From NCBI RefSeq assembly GCF_020532605.1, contig NZ_JAJATW010000013.1, positions 1 to 64,000 on the forward strand: 64,000 bases of DNA. The letters are read 5' to 3'. Origin of the DNA: Marinomonas algarum. Lineage in GTDB: Bacteria > Pseudomonadota > Gammaproteobacteria > Pseudomonadales > Marinomonadaceae. Of the stretch, positions 7,589 to 16,677 are shown one piece after another. A program made the translations under genes and the position numbers. Below the pieces are notes generated by a model that was given only the letters and a program-made list of their open reading frames with translations, made no database searches and was not told the DNA's origin. Position 1 is the first letter of the stretch; every line of letters begins with the position of its first letter.

Positions 7589-9853
7589 ATGTCTGAAAAA
7601 GACCACTCAGTACAAAGCGCTTCATCTTTGGAAAGCGCTAATAATGGCACGGACGCTATCAAGGAAGAGTTTGATGAAAAAGTAAGCTCAAATGAGAGCA
7701 AAAAGCAATGGCGTATAGAGGGGGCCTCATTAGAGTACCCCAACCCTTTATTAGATTGCCTGGTGTTGTTGAGTAAGTATTTTTTTAACCCTCATACGGC
7801 AGATGGTATCGCTGCTGGGCTTCCTATTACCGATAATGCGATGACGCCAGAGCTTTTTAAGCGGGCTGCCAAGCGTATTGGTATCAATTCTCGTTTTGTA
7901 AAGCGTACTCTAAGTAAAATCCCAGGTATGGTAATGCCAGCCGTGTTGCTACTAGACAATCAGCAGGCTTGTATACTTTTAAGTGTTGATGAAGAAAAAG
8001 GCATTGCCACGTTACTTCGACCTGAATCGGGTGAAGGTGAAGTCTCTATGTCCATAAAAGAATTGGACGCCTCTTATACTGGCTATTGTTTCTTCGTACG
8101 TCCACTATATCAGTTTGATAAGCGATCGGAGCATAAAGAGGACGCTGAGCAGAAAAAGGGACATTGGTTCTGGGGCACTATCTCACGTTCATGGCGTATT
8201 TATCGTGATGTGTTCATTGCTTCATTGATGATCAATATATTTGCTGTGGCAAGCCCTTTGTTCGTGATGAATGTGTATGACAGGGTCGTTCCTAATAATG
8301 CCTTTGATACACTTTGGGTATTGGCAATAGGTGCGGCTGTTGTTTACCTGTTTGACTTCTTGTTACGTACGCTACGGGCTTATTTTATCGATATTGCAGG
8401 CAAAAAGTCCGATATTCTGATTTCTGCTTCTATATTTTCAAAAGTAAACAATATTACCATGGCCTCTCGTCCTAAATCGGTCGGTGCTTTTGCTAAAAAT
8501 CTTCAGGAATTTGAGAGTATCCGTGACTTTATCACCTCTGCATCGATAACCACTCTGGTGGATATTCCGTTTATGTTCCTGATTGTTGGGGTGATTTGGC
8601 TCATTGGTGGGCCAGTTGGTTATATTCCTATTGTGACAATCAGTTTAATTGTGCTGTACAGCATTATTATACAAATACCTTTACGTCGCTCAATTGAGGA
8701 AAGTCAAAAGACCGCTTCGCAAAAAAATGCCGTCTTGATTGAAAGCCTTTATAACGCAGAGAGTGTGAAATTAAACAATGCTGAAGGTGTCATGCAAAAA
8801 CAATGGGAAAATGCGGTAGGAAACATTGCTGATTGGGGAGTGAAAACACGTCAGCTATCGCAGTCATCGTCGTCTTTTGCCATGGTGGCTCAACAGCTCA
8901 CCACGGTCATTATTGTGATTGTGGGGGTTTATCAAATTGCGGAAGGTAATATGAGCATGGGTGCACTGGTTGCTTGTGTTATGTTAACAGGCCGTGCGTT
9001 GGGCCCTATGGCTCAAGTGGCAAGTTTGGCCACACGCTACAATCAGGCTAAAACAGCTTTTTCATCGCTTAATGAGATCATGTCTTCACCGGTTGAAAGG
9101 CCTGATACGGTAAAATTTGTTCACCGTCCCTTATTTAAGGGGGACTTTCAGTTTGATGCGGTAGATTTTTCTTATCCAGAACAAGAACAGGCCGCTGTCA
9201 GTGCCATTAATATCACCATCAAAGAAGGTGAGAAAGTGGCTATTATTGGTCGTATTGGGTCAGGCAAGTCAACCCTAGGGAAACTGATGACGGGTCTGTA
9301 CGTGCCGGAAAAGGGCGCGGTTAGAATAGATGGCGTTGACTTGAGACAGGTTAACCCCACGGATCTGCGACGCAACATTGGTGCTGTTTCTCAAGATGTC
9401 AGTTTGTTTTACGGATCGATTAAAGACAATATTGTGATGGGCGTTCCTTACGTTGAAGATGATGCCATCATTCGAGCTGCTGAGTTATCAGGTGTTGCTG
9501 AATTTGCTAATCGCAAAGCCAACGGTTTGGACAGTAATGTGGGTGAACGAGGTGCTTTGTTGTCCGGTGGACAGCGTCAAAGTATTGCAATAGCTCGTGC
9601 ACTGTTGTTTGACCCGCCAATTTTGATTCTTGACGAGCCGACAGCTTCAATGGATAACACGACAGAGTCCAGAATGAAGCGTCGATTGATGGAAGGGATA
9701 AAGGATAAAACGCTTATTTTGATTACTCACAAAGCGTCTATGTTGGATATGGTTGATCGTATTATCGTTATGGACAACGGTCGTTTAATTGCCGATGGTC
9801 CAAAAGAACAGGTGCATGAAGCCCTTCGTCAAGGCAAATTAAAGGTCAGTTAA
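7589..9853 (+). CDS. lapB: LapB-type type I secretion ABC transporter
   Basis: The inner-membrane ATPase/permease of a type I secretion system for a large adhesin. The 754 residues comprise an N-terminal extension, a C39-like domain (about 50-180) without the peptidase active-site Cys/His pattern, a six-helix transmembrane domain (about 205-470), and a nucleotide-binding domain with Walker A GRIGSGKST, signature LSGGQRQ and Walker B ILILDEPTAS. This is the layout of LapB and other RTX-adhesin exporters of the LssB/LapB type. It overlaps lapC by one base. No lapE (outer-membrane TolC-like) gene is adjacent, unlike the lapEBC order I recall in Pseudomonas. Confidence 0.9.
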   Translation: MSEKDHSVQSASSLESANNGTDAIKEEFDEKVSSNESKKQWRIEGASLEYPNPLLDCLVLLSKYFFNPHTADGIAAGLPITDNAMTPELFKRAAKRIGINSRFVKRTLSKIPGMVMPAVLLLDNQQACILLSVDEEKGIATLLRPESGEGEVSMSIKELDASYTGYCFFVRPLYQFDKRSEHKEDAEQKKGHWFWGTISRSWRIYRDVFIASLMINIFAVASPLFVMNVYDRVVPNNAFDTLWVLAIGAAVVYLFDFLLRTLRAYFIDIAGKKSDILISASIFSKVNNITMASRPKSVGAFAKNLQEFESIRDFITSASITTLVDIPFMFLIVGVIWLIGGPVGYIPIVTISLIVLYSIIIQIPLRRSIEESQKTASQKNAVLIESLYNAESVKLNNAEGVMQKQWENAVGNIADWGVKTRQLSQSSSSFAMVAQQLTTVIIVIVGVYQIAEGNMSMGALVACVMLTGRALGPMAQVASLATRYNQAKTAFSSLNEIMSSPVERPDTVKFVHRPLFKGDFQFDAVDFSYPEQEQAAVSAINITIKEGEKVAIIGRIGSGKSTLGKLMTGLYVPEKGAVRIDGVDLRQVNPTDLRRNIGAVSQDVSLFYGSIKDNIVMGVPYVEDDAIIRAAELSGVAEFANRKANGLDSNVGERGALLSGGQRQSIAIARALLFDPPILILDEPTASMDNTTESRMKRRLMEGIKDKTLILITHKASMLDMVDRIIVMDNGRLIADGPKEQVHEALRQGKLKVS

Positions 9854-11187
9854 TGATGAGTAATAAGCAGTCCGTCTCACAACATGATTTAGAATATTTA
9901 ACTGACCGCAACGCTGCATTGATGCTAAAGACCCCAAGGGGGGGGCGCATTATTCTCTGGGTCATCTTTGTTTTTGTTACAACCGCACTCGTGTGGGCGC
10001 ATTACACCACACTTGATGAAGTGACTGTAGGGGAAGGAAAAGTCATTCCCTCTAGCCAAGTTCAACAAATTCAAAACCTTGAAGGCGGCATATTAAAAGA
10101 GATCAATGTTCAGGTTGGGCAAGTGGTTGACAGACGTCAAATCCTGATGACGATTGAAAACACGGAGGCGCTGTCTTCATTACGCGAACAACAGGCAGAG
10201 TTTATTAACCTGCAGGTGCGTGCTGTCCGACTTCAAGCAGAATCCTATGGCATTGAGCCTTCTTTCGATCAAGAAGTGAATGAGCAATATCCGCTTGTTG
10301 TAAAGCGAGAGATGGATCTTTATCGAAGTCGCTTAGAGTCACTGCGTGTGAATCAGGTTGGCTTTCAGCAGCAAATTGAGCAGAAGAAGCAAGAAATTGT
10401 AGAGTTACAAGCTAAGCTTGAGAATTTGAAGCGCAGTTACGCTTTCTCAAAAGAAGAGTTAGATTTGACGCGCCCTGCTTACGAACAAGGCGCAGTGTCG
10501 AGAGTAGAGCTTTTACAGCTTGAACGTGAGTTTAATCAATTAGAAGGGGACTTAGAAGCCACGCAGTTGGCTATTCCTCGAGCACGTTCTGCCCTGAAAG
10601 AAGCGCAAAGTAAATTTGCAGAAAGTGATGCACAATTTAAAGCGGAAGCTCAAGAAGACTTAACTGGTGTAAGAAGTAAGCTCGATCAATTGAAAGAAGC
10701 CAGTGTGTCATTAGAAGATAAAGTCTCTAGGACTCAGGTAAGATCCCCTGTTAAAGGAATTGTTAAACAGATTCAGCTTAATACGGTTGGTGGTGTCATC
10801 AAGCCGGGTATGAATCTGATGGAGATTGTTCCTATCGAAGATACGTTGTTAATAGAGGCTAAGGTTCGTCCAGAAAATATTGGTTTTATCCAACCTAATT
10901 TCAGTGCAGTTGTTAAGTTATCGGCGTATGACTTTGCCATTTTTGGCGGTTTAAAAGGCGTGGTTGAAAACATCAGTGCTGACACCATTTTAGATGAAGA
11001 GGGCAACAGTTTTTACCTTGTGCGAGTTCGTACGGATAAAAATTATTTAGGCACTGAGAAAGCGCCTTTGCCGATTATTCCTGGTATGCAAGCAACAGTA
11101 GACATTCTTACAGGTAAGAAAACACTGTTAGATTACTTGTTAAAACCTATTTTAAAAGCACAACAAAATGCATTACGTGAACGTTGA
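9853..11187 (+). CDS. lapC: LapC-type membrane fusion protein (HlyD family)
   Basis: A HlyD-family periplasmic adaptor that joins the ABC exporter to an outer-membrane channel. The 444 residues show a cytoplasmic N-terminus, one transmembrane helix at about 34-52, a biotinyl-lipoyl-like half motif with VGEGKVIPS and LEGGILKEI, a long coiled coil (about 120-290), and the second half motif VRSPVKGIVKQI, followed by the HlyD C-terminal beta domain. The start codon overlaps the lapB stop (TAATGATG), so translation is coupled. Codons 29-31 contain a run of eight Gs just before the membrane helix, a possible slippage site. Confidence 0.9.
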   Translation: MMSNKQSVSQHDLEYLTDRNAALMLKTPRGGRIILWVIFVFVTTALVWAHYTTLDEVTVGEGKVIPSSQVQQIQNLEGGILKEINVQVGQVVDRRQILMTIENTEALSSLREQQAEFINLQVRAVRLQAESYGIEPSFDQEVNEQYPLVVKREMDLYRSRLESLRVNQVGFQQQIEQKKQEIVELQAKLENLKRSYAFSKEELDLTRPAYEQGAVSRVELLQLEREFNQLEGDLEATQLAIPRARSALKEAQSKFAESDAQFKAEAQEDLTGVRSKLDQLKEASVSLEDKVSRTQVRSPVKGIVKQIQLNTVGGVIKPGMNLMEIVPIEDTLLIEAKVRPENIGFIQPNFSAVVKLSAYDFAIFGGLKGVVENISADTILDEEGNSFYLVRVRTDKNYLGTEKAPLPIIPGMQATVDILTGKKTLLDYLLKPILKAQQNALRER

Positions 11188-11280
11188 TTACAAATTTTGT
11201 TTGAAACGATCTTTTTGTTAACAAAACTTAACAAAAAAAATGCCGAATATACGTGAAAATAAGAAGTCACATTAAATAAT

Positions 11281-11952
11281 GTGAATGAAATCAAAAGCGT
11301 GAGGCTTAATTTGAGAATTTTATGCTGGAATACAGACACTGCTGTTTGGAAGCACTGGAACAAGGTGGTTCATGTTGGTGCAGAGATGGTTAGAGTTGAG
11401 TCTTTTGAAGAGACGTCAGCCAAATTATTGTCACAGGAGTCGGTTTTCTCACATTGCTTTGTTTATCTTGATGATGTTTCTTTTTCTGAGCAAGTTGAGC
11501 ATGTTGTAACTCTGCGGGCCGCTTTTCCAAAGCAAAAATTTATAGTGTTTCCAAATCGTTCTAGTCAGTCAGCGGCGTTGAGATTGTTCTCTGTTGGTGT
11601 TAGCGGGCAATGCGCTCCCTATATTGGTAAAGAGCAGTTAGATCTCGTGTTGTCTGTCGTAGATTCAGGTGAAATCTGGGGTGGTAAAGCTTTTATTCAG
11701 CAGCTTATTATGCAGTCCTCGAGCCAAGCGCGTGCAGAGGAAAGTTCAGCGAGCGTGTTAGATGAATTGACAGAGCGTGAACTTAGTGTGGCGCAACATG
11801 TTGCTCAAGGGCAGTCTAACAAACAGATCGCATTAGACATGGATATTACCGAACGAACGGTGAAGGCGCATTTAACGTCTATTTTCAAGAAAACTAACAC
11901 CAAAGATAGGTTGTCATTGGCTTTGCTTGTGCAGCAGGATCACGTTGCCTAG
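11281..11952 (+). CDS. LuxR-type response regulator with degenerate receiver
   Basis: The C-terminal half (about 150-215) is a LuxR-type helix-turn-helix with LTERELSVAQHVAQGQSNKQIA and TERTVKAHLTSIFKK. The N-terminal half has the size of a receiver domain with FVYLDDVSF at the place of the phospho-acceptor strand, but the acidic pair expected after strand 1 is replaced (LRILCWNTDT), so phosphorylation is doubtful. It lies 93 bases after lapC in the same direction and may control secretion or adhesin genes. The GTG at 11281 gives 223 residues; a TTG at 11311, preceded by GAGG and beginning the usual LRIL strand, is an equally plausible start. Confidence 0.8.
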   Translation: MNEIKSVRLNLRILCWNTDTAVWKHWNKVVHVGAEMVRVESFEETSAKLLSQESVFSHCFVYLDDVSFSEQVEHVVTLRAAFPKQKFIVFPNRSSQSAALRLFSVGVSGQCAPYIGKEQLDLVLSVVDSGEIWGGKAFIQQLIMQSSSQARAEESSASVLDELTERELSVAQHVAQGQSNKQIALDMDITERTVKAHLTSIFKKTNTKDRLSLALLVQQDHVA

Positions 11953-12080
11953 TTCCCCTAAAGGATTAGCTGGACGTATCTAGGTTCGTTCAAAGATCGT
12001 TGAAATGGGCAGCCTCATGTAGTTCTTTTAAGTGAGCAAGTTGTGCATTAAACGATTGCATCTTTTAACTAGGAAGCACT

Positions 12081-12656
12081 ATGGCGTTTATCTCATTGTC
12101 CGCGGCGGTGCTGGCGGGCGGCAAAGCGGAGCGAATGTCCGGTCATGACAAAGGGTTATTATTGTTTCAGCATACGCCCATGGCGCAGTGGGTGGCCCAG
12201 GCGTTGCTGGCGACTGCGGGTTATGTGTTTATCAATGCCAATCGTAATATTGACGACTACGCAGAGCTTGGTTTTCATGTCATCAAAGACGACCCCGAGT
12301 ATCAAGATAAAGGGCCTTTGTCTGGGCTAGTGGCCTGTCTTACTTACGCTCAAACCTCTCATCTGATGATCGCTCCCTGTGATACGCCACGTATAAGCTC
12401 GGCGGCGTTTGCGACGCTAAAAGAAGCAAGTCGAGCGTTCCCTGACGATATCGTCTTTTTGAAAAGTGCTTCTGGGTCACATCCTTTGCACGCCATTTTG
12501 CCGGTTGCTCCTGCTCTGTTGGCACTTAGGAGATTTCTTCAAGAAGAATCTCGTTGTCGGGTGATGGCTTTTTACGAGACTATAGGCAGTCGTTCGGTTT
12601 TTTGGGAGTGTGACGCGGAGTTATTAAACGTTAACACGCCCTCAGAGTTAGTGTGA
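12081..12656 (+). CDS. mobA: Molybdenum cofactor guanylyltransferase MobA
   Basis: MobA attaches GMP from GTP to molybdopterin-Mo, giving the guanine dinucleotide cofactor used by DMSO-reductase-family enzymes. Motifs seen: the nucleotide-binding loop AAVLAGGKAERMSGHDKGLL at the N-terminus, DDPEYQDKGPLSGL near residue 75, and APCDTPRIS carrying the metal-binding Asp. Length (191 aa) matches the family. GGAAG lies before the ATG. It stands alone between the lap regulator and a convergent DUF3108 gene; no mobB or moa genes are near. Confidence 0.92.
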   Translation: MAFISLSAAVLAGGKAERMSGHDKGLLLFQHTPMAQWVAQALLATAGYVFINANRNIDDYAELGFHVIKDDPEYQDKGPLSGLVACLTYAQTSHLMIAPCDTPRISSAAFATLKEASRAFPDDIVFLKSASGSHPLHAILPVAPALLALRRFLQEESRCRVMAFYETIGSRSVFWECDAELLNVNTPSELV

Positions 12657-12686
12657 TTACATTGCTCTCAAGGTTTGGCAAACGGA

Positions 12687-13451
12687 TTAAGGTTGGCTGA
12701 GTGATTCAATATCAAGCTGGTAAGACTCGCCATCTTCAGTGTGTTCAAGCTTTACAAGTAAATAATCATGAGTCGGAGCGAACCAAAAGGCTGTCTTTTT
12801 CCCCTCTCCCAAATTGTCAGTACGAATGACTTTGATAGCAGGGAATCGGCCAATTTTTGTATTGACGGTTTCCATCTGTAGGCGTCTGAAGTGCCAATTT
12901 TTAATGTGGCCACCGTCTGCAATTTGGTAGTCAAAGTCGTTCTTGCCTTGCTTTAAATCTTGCCTTACTTGTAATTGGATGGAGAGTTTATCCAGCGTGT
13001 TTGGGTTGATTGACAAGTTCCAAGGTTTGTCTTTTATGTCATTTCTAACAAGATTTTTTTCCCAGTTAAAAGTCAAAATAGCAGACCTTTTTTTACCCAG
13101 TGCTGAGGTTTTGTACTCATATAAGATGGGTATTATCTGGTGATCTTTGACATGGAAGATAGAAGATTCATAAAGTGACGCCAACATGCTGTCTGCAGAG
13201 AAGACAAACTGCCAGTCGTTCCCATCCAGTTTTGATAGAGCCTGCTTTCCTTTGACTTTAAGGCTAATACCTTTTTTCCAGACTGTACTGTATACCGCAG
13301 AGTAGGGGAGTAAGAAGTTGTCTTGAGCTGAAGGTATCTTGGTTTCTGATTGCGGCTTTGATAACGGTTGTGGCTCAGTAGTAGCAAAAGAAAGCGTAGG
13401 ATAATTCATAAAAACAGCCAGTAGTAATAGAGGGGTCTTACGAACTCTCAT
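12687..13451 (-). CDS. DUF3108 domain secreted protein
   Basis: A 254-residue protein with a clear N-terminal signal peptide (MRVRKTPLLLLAVFMNYPTLSFA) and a body of beta-rich type with LPYSAVYSTVWKKGISLKVKG and a C-terminal YLLVKLEHTEDGESYQLDIESL, matching DUF3108 proteins found next to purN in pseudomonads. Its role is not established; it is probably periplasmic. The start at 13451 is chosen because AGGAG lies at correct distance and the signal peptide begins there; an upstream ATG would extend through purN. Only 13 bases separate it from purN, so it is likely the last gene of a purM-purN operon. Confidence 0.85.
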   Translation of the reverse strand: MRVRKTPLLLLAVFMNYPTLSFATTEPQPLSKPQSETKIPSAQDNFLLPYSAVYSTVWKKGISLKVKGKQALSKLDGNDWQFVFSADSMLASLYESSIFHVKDHQIIPILYEYKTSALGKKRSAILTFNWEKNLVRNDIKDKPWNLSINPNTLDKLSIQLQVRQDLKQGKNDFDYQIADGGHIKNWHFRRLQMETVNTKIGRFPAIKVIRTDNLGEGKKTAFWFAPTHDYLLVKLEHTEDGESYQLDIESLSQP

Positions 13452-13464
13452 GCTTTCTCCTAAA

Positions 13465-14118
13465 TCATTTAAGTGCTTCGTTGTATCGCATCCCACTTTC
13501 AGGGAGTATTTTTTGATCAAACGACACCTTTCCATCATGGAAGGTGATTCTATCTTCACTGAGCCATTTAACCGCAAGAGGGTAAATGATGTGTTCCAGT
13601 GAGTGTACTTTTTTAGCCAAAGATTCTGCCGTTTCATCATGGGCGATGTCTGTACTGGCTTGAATAATCACGGCGCCTGCATCCAGTTCCGCGCTAACAA
13701 AGTGAACAGAGACACCATGCTCATTTTCTTTTGCATCGATGGCCCGCTGATGTGTATTTAGACCTTTGAACTTAGGCAATAAAGAAGGGTGAACATTAAG
13801 CATTCGACCTTCATAATGGCGAGCGAACGACTCCGTCAAAATACGCATAAAGCCTGCTAAAATAACAAGCTTTGGCGAATATTGATCGATGATTTGCTGC
13901 AGCTCTGTATCAAACGCCTCACGGCTGTCGAACAGTCTATGGTTAAGCGTATGAGTCGGAATGCCTGCCGCTTTGGCTCGTTCGAGTCCGTAAGCGTCAG
14001 CTTTATTGCTGATGACCGCACGGATCTTCACATCTAATTGCCCTTGCAAGCTTTGATCAATCAAAGCTTGCAAGTTGCTGCCGCTGCCAGAAATTAAGAC
14101 AACGATGGGAAAACTCAT
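13465..14118 (-). CDS. purN: Phosphoribosylglycinamide formyltransferase PurN
   Basis: PurN transfers a formyl group from 10-formyl-tetrahydrofolate to GAR, the third step of purine synthesis. The N-terminal [17 protein letters not shown] phosphate loop, the central AGFMRIL and the [21 protein letters not shown] segment with catalytic Asn and His, and [14 protein letters not shown] with the catalytic Asp are all present. Length is 217 aa. The start overlaps the purM stop by four bases (ATGA type), so the two are translationally coupled. Confidence 0.97.
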   Translation of the reverse strand: MSFPIVVLISGSGSNLQALIDQSLQGQLDVKIRAVISNKADAYGLERAKAAGIPTHTLNHRLFDSREAFDTELQQIIDQYSPKLVILAGFMRILTESFARHYEGRMLNVHPSLLPKFKGLNTHQRAIDAKENEHGVSVHFVSAELDAGAVIIQASTDIAHDETAESLAKKVHSLEHIIYPLAVKWLSEDRITFHDGKVSFDQKILPESGMRYNEALK

Positions 14119-15173
14119 GCCTGGATCTCTAAATCAGAGATAAGCACGTCTTTGCCGTCATTACGATCACAAATATCACCAATGATCCAAGCGTTTTCGC
14201 CTTCTGCAGTTAGAATGGTAAGGGCCTCATCTGCTTTGTCTGCATCGATTGCCAACACCATTCCAACACCACAGTTTAAAACACGGTACATTTCTTCTTG
14301 CTCAACATTACCTTGCTCTTGTAGCCAGTCAAATACAGCAGGACGTTTCCAGCTGGCTGCATCAATGCGTGCCGCAGCACTTTCTGGTAAAACGCGAGGG
14401 ATATTTTCAAGTAAGCCGCCGCCTGTAATGTGAGACAGCGCGTTTACAGAGACACTTTCCATTAGCTTAAGAATGGATTTTACGTAAATACGCGTTGGTT
14501 CCATTAGGGCATTTTTGAGGGGAACGCCATCAATATCTTGGTTTAGGTCGGCTTTGCTGACTTCAAGAATCTTACGAATCAAAGAGTAGCCATTAGAGTG
14601 CGGGCCAGAAGAGCCAAGAGCAATCAGCTTATCGCCAGCCTTTACTTTTGTGCCATCAATGATGTCATTTTCTTCTACGACACCCACACAAAAACCAGCT
14701 AAGTCATAATCACCGTCGTGATACATACCAGGCATTTCAGCAGTCTCACCACCAACCAATGCACAACCTGCTTGTAAACAGCCTTCGCCAATGCCTGTTA
14801 CTACATTTGCTGCAACATCAATGTCTAGCTTACCCGTTGCGTAGTAATCAAGGAAAAGTAGAGGTTCGGCGCCTGCTACAATAAGATCGTTAACACACAT
14901 GGCGACCAAATCAATACCAATGGTGTCATGTTGATTTAGGTCCATCGCTAAGCGAAGTTTCGTGCCCACACCATCGGTACCAGACACCAAAATAGGGTTT
15001 TTGTATTTTGTTGGTAAGCGAGTTAAGGCACCAAATCCACCCAAACCACCCATAACTTCAGGGCGACGAGTTTTTTTGCTTACGCCTTTAATACGTTCAA
15101 CAAGTTGATTGCCAGCATTGATATCTACGCCAGCGTCTTTATAGCTAATGGATGGTTTATCCGATTTGGTCAT
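14115..15173 (-). CDS. purM: Phosphoribosylformylglycinamidine cyclo-ligase PurM
   Basis: PurM closes the imidazole ring (FGAM to AIR) with ATP in purine synthesis. The 352-residue protein carries [13 protein letters not shown] at the N-terminus, [32 protein letters not shown], and [13 protein letters not shown], all typical. It heads the minus-strand unit purM-purN-DUF3108 and is divergent from the DUF2066 gene, sharing a 116-base intergenic region that must hold both promoters. Confidence 0.97.
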   Translation of the reverse strand: MTKSDKPSISYKDAGVDINAGNQLVERIKGVSKKTRRPEVMGGLGGFGALTRLPTKYKNPILVSGTDGVGTKLRLAMDLNQHDTIGIDLVAMCVNDLIVAGAEPLLFLDYYATGKLDIDVAANVVTGIGEGCLQAGCALVGGETAEMPGMYHDGDYDLAGFCVGVVEENDIIDGTKVKAGDKLIALGSSGPHSNGYSLIRKILEVSKADLNQDIDGVPLKNALMEPTRIYVKSILKLMESVSVNALSHITGGGLLENIPRVLPESAAARIDAASWKRPAVFDWLQEQGNVEQEEMYRVLNCGVGMVLAIDADKADEALTILTAEGENAWIIGDICDRNDGKDVLISDLEIQA

Positions 15174-15289
15174 TGCCTATGCCCTATCATGGTACGAGGA
15201 AAAAAAAGCATTTTAACATAGTGGCGCATTAGGGCTATGGTTCTTTATGATTAAGACAGTAGAATAGGCGAATAAACGAAGGAAAGGCC

Positions 15290-16372
15290 ATGAATTGTCG
15301 TATATTTTTAGTGTTCATCAGTGTTTTTTTTATTTTGCCGGCTCAAGCCGTTCCTGTTAATGGCCTTTACAGTGCCGATATTGACTTGCCAGTGACCCGA
15401 CCTGAGTCTCAGATGTTGACTCAGGCGTTTGGTTTAGCGGCTGAACGTGTTTTGATCAAAGTGTCAGGAAATCAGAAAGCAATTACAGGGGATGTGTTGA
15501 GGCAAGCAAAAAAATTAGCGCCTAACTGGGTGGCTCAGCATTCTGTGACAGCGCTGAGTGAGCTTTTGCCACAGGGTGATGGCTTTGTTACAGGTAAGCG
15601 AACAAGTGTGACTTTTTATCAGGAATCGATTGACCGTTTTTTATCCCAGAATAATTTGCCTGTTTGGGGGAATAATAGGCCTTCAGTATTAGTCTGGTTG
15701 GCAAGTGAAACAAATGGTGTGCGTCGGCTTTCAGGGTCAAATGCACCTTCGGTGTTGCTAAATGATTTTGCTGTGACGGCATCAGATGTTGGCATTCCTA
15801 TTTATGCGCCATTACTCGATGAAGTGGATCAGCGAAACTTAGCGGCGTCTGATGTATGGGGACTTTTTGAGGATAACATTCGTCAAGCCAGTCAGCGTTA
15901 TCAAACGGACTCTATTGCTGCGATTAAAGTTAATGAATACCCAGGGTATGTGAGCGGAAATCTATTGGTGATGTTAAAAAATGGGGAGTCAGAGCGAGTG
16001 ACTTTAACCGGTGAGACAACGAAAGCCATACTTGACCAAGCAAGCTTGAGCTTAGCCAGTGTGTTCTCTTCTCGATACGCATCCGTTCGTAGTGACACTT
16101 CTACTAAGTCTCTCACTGTTCAAGTGGCTGGTATACCCACCTTTCAGGTTTTAAATAAAATTCAGTCTTATTTAGAAAGTATTAGTGTTGTACGTGACGT
16201 GGCTGTGGCTGTAGTTGAAGGGCAGAGAGTTGAGTTTGTTGTCAGTATAGATGGAGACAAACAAAAGCTATTTAATAGTATTTCATTAAGTCGATTGCTA
16301 CTTAGTGCCCCTTTAAATGCATTAGATCCGGATGCCAATCGTATCGTATCGTATCAGTATAGTGGAGTGTAA
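15290..16372 (+). CDS. DUF2066 domain secreted protein
   Basis: A 360-residue exported protein. The N-terminal signal peptide (CRIFLVFISVFFILPAQA) is followed by YSADIDLPVTRPESQ and a long alternating alpha/beta region of the DUF2066 type. The family occurs divergently from purM in pseudomonads, usually followed by an AI-2E-family permease and hda; here these two are absent and a small zinc-ribbon gene and gltA follow. No biochemical role is established. GGAAAGG precedes the ATG. Confidence 0.85.
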   Translation: MNCRIFLVFISVFFILPAQAVPVNGLYSADIDLPVTRPESQMLTQAFGLAAERVLIKVSGNQKAITGDVLRQAKKLAPNWVAQHSVTALSELLPQGDGFVTGKRTSVTFYQESIDRFLSQNNLPVWGNNRPSVLVWLASETNGVRRLSGSNAPSVLLNDFAVTASDVGIPIYAPLLDEVDQRNLAASDVWGLFEDNIRQASQRYQTDSIAAIKVNEYPGYVSGNLLVMLKNGESERVTLTGETTKAILDQASLSLASVFSSRYASVRSDTSTKSLTVQVAGIPTFQVLNKIQSYLESISVVRDVAVAVVEGQRVEFVVSIDGDKQKLFNSISLSRLLLSAPLNALDPDANRIVSYQYSGV

Positions 16373-16375
16373 TAA

Positions 16376-16603
16376 ATGTCAGATAGGCTAGAAGAAACAA
16401 AGATTGAGCGTGACTTCACTGCCCGCTCAACGGAAGAGCAAAAAGACTTCTTATCTCAAACATGGTGCAATCAGTGTATGGAGGTGGACCTAGGAATGAC
16501 GAATCCAAGAGAATATGAAAGCAAAGACAGGGTATGGATTGAGGGGGAGTGCGTGAGATGCGGCCACTTAACCGTGACGGAGATTGTTGAAGAGGACGAG
16601 TGA
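16376..16603 (+). CDS. Small zinc-ribbon protein, unknown function
   Basis: A 75-residue acidic protein with two CxxC pairs, C31/C34 (WCNQC) and C59/C62 (CVRCG), spaced by 24 residues: a zinc-ribbon arrangement. The N-terminus (ERDFTARSTEEQKDFLS) is helical in character and the C-terminus is rich in Glu. It starts four bases after the DUF2066 stop, so it is probably co-transcribed with it. I do not recognise a named family. A bidirectional hairpin follows. Confidence 0.75.
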   Translation: MSDRLEETKIERDFTARSTEEQKDFLSQTWCNQCMEVDLGMTNPREYESKDRVWIEGECVRCGHLTVTEIVEEDE

Positions 16604-16623
16604 TCAACCTGTCTGTAGAATGC

Positions 16624-16656
16624 AAAAAAACCGCATCAATTTGATGCGGCTTTTTT
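16624..16656. terminator. Bidirectional terminator between the zinc-ribbon gene and gltA
   Basis: Palindromic stem CCGCATCAA / TTGATGCGG flanked by an A run on the left and TTTTTT on the right, so that it has a U tract on either strand. It separates two convergent genes and lies within 25 bases of both stops. Confidence 0.9.
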
Positions 16657-16677
16657 ATCTAAACGGTGTGTCTAGGT

